The translations under genes were made by a program, and so were the position numbers. Below are positions 57,601 through 64,000 of a DNA stretch of 64,000 bases, in pieces. Each line of letters opens with the position of its first letter. Position 1 is the stretch's first letter. The notes below the pieces were generated by a model. The model was given only the letters and a program-made list of their open reading frames with translations. It did no database searches and was not told where the DNA came from. The DNA lies in assembly GCA_963678705.1 (NCBI GenBank), contig OY783214.1, positions 4,030,001 to 4,094,000 on the forward strand, given 5' to 3'. Origin of the DNA: Panorpa germanica. Lineage: Eukaryota > Arthropoda > Insecta > Mecoptera > Panorpidae.

Positions 57601-59615
57601 AATCATTTAAAACTTTAAAAAATAAATTAACCATATCACCTGTTTTGCAATACCCGGACTTTAGTAAAAATTTCGTTGTAACCACGGATGCAAGTAAATA
57701 TGCTATAGGTGCAGTCCTTTCACAAGGTACTATTAAGGAAAGCCACCCAATAGCATATGCTTCAAGAACTCTAAATAAGGCACAACAAAATTACACAACT
57801 ACTGAACGTGAGTTATTAGCAGTAGTATGGGCTGTGGCTCATTTTAGACCCTATCTCTATGGAAAGTTTTTTAGTATCGTAACAGACCATCAAGCCTTGA
57901 CTTGGTTAATGAGTATTAAGGACCCGAGTTCTAGACTTATGCGTTGGCGGATAAAACTAGAGGAATATAATTACGAAGTAATATATAGACCAGGTAGTTC
58001 GATTCCACACGTAGATGCCCTAAGTCGCGTATACTCACTTCAGGTTGAAACAATGGATGTCACATACGAAAATTATTTAGAAATAATTAAAAATAAAATT
58101 ATCATAAACAATAAAGTAATTGAACATGATAAAAGTTTATATGACGCACCGACGTCATTTTCATTAGTAGATTTTGTATCAAAAGATTTTAAAAATTCAA
58201 TTGGAAATTCTCCTGAATTAATCAATAAATTTAGTAGTATCAATGCATTTCTAATACAAGAAAAAGAAGTATCAGAAATTGCATATGTTGAAATTGATAC
58301 TAGATTTATTATCTGTTTAATAATTAAGGAATTTCATTTTAATCTACCAAATTATAAAGAAATATTTTTGGCATTAGTGAATCTGAAAAACTTTTGTACT
58401 TTACACAAAATTACTAACATAGCTATGAACAGGTTCGAGTCTGAACTAAGTAAATTAGATTTTGCCCAGTTACGAACTATGATCAGACATATCTTTGATA
58501 AAACAAATATAATAGTACACATTTATAATGACAATATACTTAAAATTAGTGACCCTGAGTTAATAAACAATGTAATTTCGGAATTTCATGTTAATCCCAC
58601 AGCAGGCCACTTAGGAGTTTCTAAAACAATTAAACGATTAAAATCACACTTTAAATTTCCAAGTATGATTAGAAAAGTTAAAAATTTTATTAGACAATGT
58701 GTATCATGTCAAAAGAATAAAGTGTGCAAATTAAATAAATGCCCATTAACAATTACATCGACTTCGAAACATAGTTTCGAAAGGTTGGCTTTGGACATAG
58801 TATATCTTCCCAAGAAAGACGACAACGACAAATACAAATACTTACTAACAATACAGGATGACCTTACTAAATTTACGGAAGCTATTCCTATTATAAACCA
58901 GGAGGCAAATACTGTCGCGAAAGCATTAGTAACTAACGTTATTTGTAGGTACGGAGTTCCTAATATGATCTTAACAGACCAAGGAACAAATTTCATGTCA
59001 AAAATTTTTAAAGATATATGCAAATTGTTAAAAATTAAACAATTAAAAACAACAGCATTTAGACCAGCAACCAACGGTGCCTTAGAAAGAGTTCATAGAA
59101 CCCTTGCCGAGTATCTAAGGAATTTTTGTAAAAAGCAGGATGATTGGATAAATTGGATTCCCTATGCAATGTTCGTGTATAACACAACTCCGCATACAGC
59201 GACCGGTTTTACTCCTTTCGAACTAATTTATGGACATAAGGCAAATCTGCCTTCAATTTTTTATAAAGAACCAATTGAGGTAAATACTTATAATAATTTT
59301 ATAGTAGAACTCAAACACAGGTTACAAGTAGCGAGGGAACTTGCTATAAATAACTTGGTTAAAAGCAAAGAAAAAACAAAATTATATTTTGATAAAAGGG
59401 TCAATTCTCTTTTCACACCTGAAGTAAACGAACTAGTTTTATTAAGAAATGAACAGTTACCAACTAAAGGACAGTCAAAAAAACTTTTACCCTTATACGT
59501 AGGACCGTATAAAGTTACTAAAATTATATCCCCTGTTAATACAGAAATACTAATTGGTAAAAAACATACGGTAGTTCATAATAATAGGTTGAAGAGATTT
59601 TGTACCAATGAATAA
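54666..59615 (+). CDS. Gag-Pol polyprotein of Ty3/gypsy copy 2
   Basis: 1649 residues, differing from the copy 1 product at only three positions by eye. It has the same domains in the same order: DUF1759-like gag, CCHC knuckle, aspartic protease, reverse transcriptase, RNase H, and integrase with zinc region, Asp-Asp-Glu core and GPY-type C-terminus. No env-like frame follows. The coding frame looks whole. Whether it is expressed cannot be told from the sequence. Confidence 0.93.
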   Translation: MAPNVHSLTLVENTINLINEFSKNLEVQSTSLTIVELKIKNLDKAWVKYSSIVEALLPTLKNEEASAIVSKSMEVESIYDDTLIYLLNYKQTFENDTHIVDDSKSIDSIKNLNLSPMQLTVFDGEYINWQSFMELFTNLIRNNSKLSSIEKMHYLKLNLSGEPLKLIKNYPLTNDNYEIVWNILCKRYDNKVALIETCLNNLINYNVIRLESEINIKKLLDEINESIRALTELGIYSNHSDFMLIHILKTKLDFNSSKEWENRNNSELPTLNEFTEFLERRWRNLERRRHIKVKTYPSVPNSNSKPVSSKQIPNKVETKTKNLFCNHCKKSGHTEKYCFIKKENLDTGNPIAQVNTCREATILSEPSTCCERSKHLISDGSQVSFTNKTQHNSNNELCFFYDFDEINTGNLQNNNDILSFDSKNKNVKAKQTVDTIQFKMVAAKAKTVSFLLDTGSQISLIKQNILNNNVRINNKSKILLKGISEGTPYTLGSLKTSIILDSNKSKQTLQVVSENFPIKHDGIIGLDILRKLNAVINLKMNSVQFSECGKVIELPLININNIVLPARTRKIIPMSGSTVGVCVARELLPEVFLANALIKPVKNIFYISIINSSIKNIILSNFKPNIIPIDQFSIYHFSKSSPNNRKELLLNNLNLSHVNSELVTELIEICDSFNDIFFLPGDKLSCTSALSHKIKINSSKPVNVKPYRLPHAQKEIVEKHIQELLVNNIIEESDSPYNAPLLVVPKKPDALGNKQFRVVVDFRKLNEQTTSDAYPLPLIHDILDQLSGAKFFSTLDLASGFHQVPMLPEDKEKTAFSANFKHYQFVRMPFGLKGAPPMFQRLMSHVLTGLQGIDCLIYLDDVVIFGKNISEHNQRLKNVFSKLREHNLKLQPSKCNFLHKDLIYLGHVINETGILPDPSKVEAIKNFPIPNSPKQIKTFLGMSGYYRRHIPHYAEIAKPLYNAANSNVKVLEWSDQCDESFKTLKNKLTISPVLQYPDFSKNFVVTTDASKYAIGAVLSQGTIKESHPIAYASRTLNKAQQNYTTTERELLAVVWAVAHFRPYLYGKFFSIVTDHQALTWLMSIKDPSSRLMRWRIKLEEYNYEVIYRPGSSIPHVDALSRVYSLQVETMDVTYENYLEIIKNKIIINNKVIEHDKSLYDAPTSFSLVDFVSKDFKNSIGNSPELINKFSSINAFLIQEKEVSEIAYVEIDTRFIICLIIKEFHFNLPNYKEIFLALVNLKNFCTLHKITNIAMNRFESELSKLDFAQLRTMIRHIFDKTNIIVHIYNDNILKISDPELINNVISEFHVNPTAGHLGVSKTIKRLKSHFKFPSMIRKVKNFIRQCVSCQKNKVCKLNKCPLTITSTSKHSFERLALDIVYLPKKDDNDKYKYLLTIQDDLTKFTEAIPIINQEANTVAKALVTNVICRYGVPNMILTDQGTNFMSKIFKDICKLLKIKQLKTTAFRPATNGALERVHRTLAEYLRNFCKKQDDWINWIPYAMFVYNTTPHTATGFTPFELIYGHKANLPSIFYKEPIEVNTYNNFIVELKHRLQVARELAINNLVKSKEKTKLYFDKRVNSLFTPEVNELVLLRNEQLPTKGQSKKLLPLYVGPYKVTKIISPVNTEILIGKKHTVVHNNRLKRFCTNE

Positions 59616-59900
59616 AAACTTGACGAATGAAATGGATTTTGTCAGGGATGATTGTTTTGTGGAGCAGTGTTAACTCTATACGATGGGATCAGAATCGTTG
59701 TCGACACTTTGCTTCTCTTTTTGTTTTTTTCTAGAATTGTAACTCGTATATTTTGTTTTTATACGTGTCCCTTTTTTTTTGAAAGGGGGTGTTGTGATAT
59801 GTACGACATCTCCCCTATCACAATTTTTCCTTTTTCTTTTCCTTAGAGCAGAAACGCATATGTTTTGTTTTATATGCGTTCCTTTTCTTTGGTTGAGGAG

Positions 59901-60648
59901 TGTTGTAAGTACGCATATGTCGCACTTACCTTTTATTTTTAATGATATTAAATGTTAATTATGTAATAGAATTATATTATGTAAACAGTTTTTGTATTAG
60001 TATTAAGATTGTAAAGAATAATTATTTAAGTTTAGCGCTTATAAATATTGTCTCTGGTTTGTGGAGATTAATATTGATTTAATGCTGGTAATTCAGTATT
60101 GGCGTTCTGTGATGTGAAATAAATTATTATATATTAAATTGCACAAGACGCTGAAAGCCAGTCTTCTCCTGAGTCTCAAAGCAAGCATTACTATTCGCAA
60201 CTTCGTACGTATTGAATAGTGAGCACATTTCAACTATTAATTAAATTATAACACTATAGAATTACATTTTGTTTTATATCTGTCATCTTCGTTAATCTAA
60301 TAAAATACTATTGTAATTAAGTAAGCAGATATAATATTACAACGAATAAATGATATATTTTAATAAAAGTGTTTGTATTAATAGTAATAAAAAGATACTA
60401 ATTGTTCAACCGTCGCATGTCGCAACGAGGTTACTTTAGACCGCTCAAGTATTCTCTAATTGCAACAATACACCGTCTGAACAAGAATCCTTATTAATCA
60501 TCTTAAGAAAGATATTCGATTACTACTGTAATTGGTGTTGGAAGTCGTCAACTGAAGAATCTACTACCAGAAGCTAGCATCCCTGCAGAATGTACTAGTA
60601 AGCTGAGTAATCTCCTCCAGAACGACAATACGACACAATTTTACAACA
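59901..60648 (+). repeat. 3' LTR of copy 2
   Basis: 748 bp, apparently identical to 52759-53506, preceded by GGTTGAGGAG and followed by the target duplication CTAC. Confidence 0.9.
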
Positions 60649-60652
60649 CTAC

Positions 60653-61875
60653 AGTACTATAAAAGTATTTATATTATATACCATTTCTGTTTTGATGTAA
60701 AAGCTATTAAGTACAGAGGTGCAATAGGAGTATAACTTGATTTTAAAAACATTGCGCTATATTTTATCACACGCTCTATCTTTAAATCGTATCTTTGATA
60801 TACATACCTCTTATACAATTGAGAAAAATATATAAATAGAATAGTGTCAGAAAAAGCAAAAGTATAAATAAGCACGAATTTCAATCGCTAATGCAGTGCC
60901 TGGGTTTCATTATTTGTGATTATTTAAATTTCATTTAAGATTCACAACTGTCTTTTTACAATTTAGTTTTCCTTGACAAAAATTAAAGATCATGGGCCGT
61001 CCTATACTTGACTATCATTCACTATTAATGTTTCAAAGACCTCTTCTTGTTCCTCTTCGAATTCGATATGATTCTTTTTTGATTTTATGGCTTTAGTGAG
61101 AGAAAGTCAGGAATAAGGCCATTTAAGTACATGCAAGAAACTGACACAAAGCTGAAACATTCATTTGTACCTGGGTCATATTCCTGTCCGTGTGGAATTA
61201 TGTCATGGTGGCACCGAAAAATAGTGCAAGTTGGTACCTTTAATTTTCTGTCCCTTTAAATCTTTGTTCATCTAAGATTTTAGCAGAAAGCTTTATAAAC
61301 ATATACAAAGTACAAATTTATAGATTTTAAACTGAGACAAGAATTCATTTGTTTAATGAGTTTTACAAGTCAAATAATAAGAAAGTAAATATGTTTACTG
61401 ATCGATTTAACACAGAATTGATCTTTAAGTCGTAAGAAAATCGAACTTTGAACGTTAAACATAAATGATTAGTGTCAATGCACTTCAAGGTTGAATTTAT
61501 TAAATAATATATTATCTTAAAGAGATATATCTATACATCTTTCTTTAATAGCAAATAAAATAAAACACAGAATTAACCTTTCATATTTTCTATAGCATCT
61601 TGCACAGGATTTTAAAACTTGAAGTTTAAACATACAAAATTACATCTTTCTAAGATAATTTGCTTAAATAAAATTGTTTAACAACAACTCGCATATGTTC
61701 TTCATGCTGTAACGTAAATATAGAATACCTAAAAATGTATAAAACATATGCATGCATTCATATAAAATATCTACTTATATATTTAAAAATACATATATAC
61801 AAGTATACGTTATATTTATATTATATGGTACTGTAATAAAGTCTTGTCTCAGCCTTGTATTTAAAAATTCTACAT
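60653..61875. other. flanking DNA, no gene seen
   Basis: AT-rich; only short open frames without domains (60669-60884 minus, 61752-61964 plus). Confidence 0.4.
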
Positions 61876-62190
61876 TAGTGAAGCTGGTTCGTTCAGTGTT
61901 GCCGGATTACCGGACACGCGGCAAGTGCTATATAGCTGTGTTGTTATATTTGGCAACAATGTAGCTCTGAACCACTGTAACGTGCATTTCTCTATCGATT
62001 TGTTAAAAGCACGGACATGAGAGGTACAGGCAGTGAGGCAGCGAGGCAGCCAGGCAGTATGAATATCGAGATACGCGAGATACCCGTAGTCTGGCAAAAC
62101 GAGTTGTGTATAAATTGCGAGCTCGAACTCAGTGAAGACTGAGTCCTGGAGCCCTGCTAGAGGTCTGCTGCTGATAAAATTGAACAACAA
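61876..62190. other. GC-enriched patch of unknown function
   Basis: Richer in G+C than its surroundings, with a short GAGGCAGC-type repeat near 62033-62055 and GTTGCCGGATTACCGG at about 61900. A 106-residue minus-strand frame covers it (61870-62190), but it shows no domain and no convincing splice signals. It could be a distal 5' exon, a promoter or an old repeat. Confidence 0.25.
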
Positions 62191-63840
62191 AATAACAAAG
62201 AATAATGCAAATGGAAAATTAAATAAATACTTACTTTAAAAATAAGACACTGCACGAAAATAACATTGCTTCAAGAGTTTCTCTTAAACGTTTTTTGTTT
62301 ACTTTGTTTCAAATGTTTTACTTTTAATTATAAAATACAAATCTATCTCAAATAATGAAGTATATTTATATCTTCCTTTTTCTTGATTTAAGCGTCGACA
62401 AATCTAATTTACATAAATATTTTGGAAAGAAAATAGCGAGGACATGTAGTTACTTTTTCCGACCCGAACTTATTATAAAATGATACTTTTGCCAAAGAGA
62501 GACAAGGCTAACAGTATTAACGAGTTAGTCTTAAGGTAGACTTGTCGTCCGTTTATATTCGATGCTAATCTAATCACCGACGCCCTCCTAAAATGTTGGG
62601 CTACTACCTTATAAATGTTTTAATTATATGTAAAATACATATAATCAAATAATGGAAAGTTAAGCAAATCTTGAAAATGTATGGAAATGAATCCGAAAAC
62701 ACAGCAGTTTGGCATGAAGATCTCAACGCTCTTGGATTCTGTGCTTTTATTATAAAGATAAAAAAAAAAAAAATAATAAATAAAAATAATATTATAAAAA
62801 TGTATATATGACAGATTGCAATAGATATAAATATTTAATAAAAAATATATAATTTTTGTCTAATTTTGCATTTTGTTTAATACCTTTCAGTTGGTATAGA
62901 TATTTCGTGTTCTATTGTAAAATAAGTGCTGTCCTTTAGTTTAATCGTTTAAATCTTAGGTGACAATCGTAGGCAAAAGTATAGTTAGATATTCAGTACA
63001 AACGCCATGTACACTTTCATTTTCTTATACTCTGTACTCAATACATGTTGAAAAATTAGCAGAGTAGTTAATTTGCAAAAGTAAAAAGTTCACTCAACAA
63101 CTGTGACGGAAAAACATATCATTAAATTAATCAGCATTAATTGATGTTTCAAGAAATCAATGTTTGAATTTTCATCTTACAGGTTTCCTACTTTCATTAG
63201 ATTTCTTATTAAAGTGTTGAAAAACTTTAATCTCAATATACTGATTATACAATAATAATAAAATTTGAACACATTAGCAAAATACTTTCAAGGTCAAACT
63301 AAAACGAAGAGTGACGTTATATCCGAAGAATTGAAATGAACTACATATGTATATAACTTGTAAAAGAGAAGGAACTGTTAGATTTGATAAATTTGTGTTT
63401 CATCTGATATAAGGCAGCATCATGACTTTACCATCATTTGCAAAGTATGAACCCACAGATTTATTAAAAATAAGTTACTAAAAAAAGTAAAAGTTATGTA
63501 ATTATTATTTAAATTATCAATTAATAAATATTAAAATTAGCAATGGCTTATTAATTCAGTAATATAGGAGGATGAACATATGCCTACAGTTTCTAGTGTT
63601 GTTACTTCTATGGTAATTTTAAACGTGTTGTTTCAGAGAGCAACTCTTGACTTAATTTGAACAGCCGGTCTCAATTATTGTCACAGTAGACCTGTAGCGG
63701 TCATATACGAGCCGTGTGGACTTGTAGACACTTACTTTAAAGGTTGAGACACATATTATCGCACAATAACGAACGTCTCTCACTTTATACGACTACAGGC
63801 GACATGCGAATTTTCACTAGGGTTAGTCGCAGCAAAATTT
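62191..63840. other. flanking DNA, no gene seen
   Basis: AT-rich, without recognisable features. Confidence 0.4.
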
Positions 63841-64000
63841 AACGTGAGCCGGCCCAGATTTGTGGAAGGCTAGGCGGAGCTACTGCCCCGGGACCTCCAC
63901 AATAGAGATCAAAACACTAAGTTTTTGAAAGACTTGACAGAAAAGAAATGTTTTTTTATTCGGAAAATAATTAAGGGCCTCCGCTCCTTCGTTGCCCCAG
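63841..64000. repeat. DNA transposon fragment at window edge
   Basis: GC-rich phrases GCGGAGCTACTGCCCCGGGA and GGGCCTCCGCTCCTTCGTTG, then CCCCAG at the window end, look like the conserved ends of hAT-type elements. The element runs off the window, so no target duplication can be read. Confidence 0.3.

Larger units (their letters stand above)
52759..60648 (+). mobile_element. Ty3/gypsy LTR retrotransposon, copy 2
   Basis: A 7890-bp element flanked by a 4-bp duplication CTAC (52755-52758 and 60649-60652). Both LTRs are 748 bp and I see no difference between them, so the insertion is very recent. Layout as in copy 1: LTR, tRNA-Leu-like primer site, long leader, one gag-pol frame, purine tract, LTR. 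It looks whole. It differs from copy 1 mainly in a block of the LTR (just after CTCCTGAGTCTCAA) and in leader repeat number. Orientation is opposite to the corepressor gene, whose start codon lies about 5.7 kb to the left. Confidence 0.95.

Noticed and set aside
61870-62190. 106-residue minus-strand frame as a gene
   Set aside because: No domain, no conserved-looking motif and no convincing donor or acceptor; retained only as a GC-enriched patch.

Overview
This is an AT-rich animal nuclear window, most likely from an insect. The insect call rests on three things: an NCoR/SMRT-type corepressor gene (Smrter in Drosophila) split by very long introns, a BTB-zinc-finger gene, and a dense mix of MITEs, a tRNA-derived SINE and Ty3/gypsy LTR retrotransposons. 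I cannot assign an order from sequence alone.

Host genes. Only two host genes are well supported. (1) The 5' part of the corepressor gene lies on the minus strand as three coding exons: 47092-46962 (start codon), 12442-10337 (GPS2-binding coiled coil and first SANT/deacetylase-activating domain) and 7433-7342. All three carry consensus splice signals and their phases agree. The remaining exons (second SANT, nuclear-receptor-binding region) must lie left of position 1. Intron 1 is about 34.5 kb. (2) An intronless plus-strand gene for a 499-residue BTB protein with two C2H2 fingers (5027-6526) lies antisense in a later intron of the corepressor gene. A third, uncertain coding vestige (47581-48015, plus strand) lies just upstream of the corepressor start codon.

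Mobile DNA, left to right. 1-4143 holds MITE fragments of four families, some nested. 9173-10157 is a PIF/Harbinger-like MITE carrying a second long-TIR MITE at 9183-9706. Intron 1 holds two hAT MITEs with perfect 8-bp target duplications, a multi-copy TTAA-flanked MITE family, a second TTAA-flanked element (32043-33225), a repeated 0.6-kb MITE family, a short non-LTR/SINE-like insert next to a (TA)n tract, and a tRNA-type SINE family. Ty3/gypsy copy 1 spans 18684-26449, inside intron 1. Copy 2 spans 52759-60648, upstream of the start codon. The copies have the same orientation, are almost identical inside, and each keeps one long uninterrupted gag-pol frame of 1649 residues. Copy 2 has LTRs that look identical and a 4-bp target duplication, so it is very young. 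Copy 1 has a mismatched 3' LTR end and no target duplication, which suggests recombination with an older relative.

I found no CRISPR array, rRNA, true tRNA gene or operon-like system, as expected for animal DNA. The most interesting points are the unusual gag type (DUF1759-like, otherwise typical of BEL/Pao) joined to a gypsy-type pol, the recombinant end of copy 1, the pair of direct repeats bracketing the corepressor's start exon, and the nested BTB gene.
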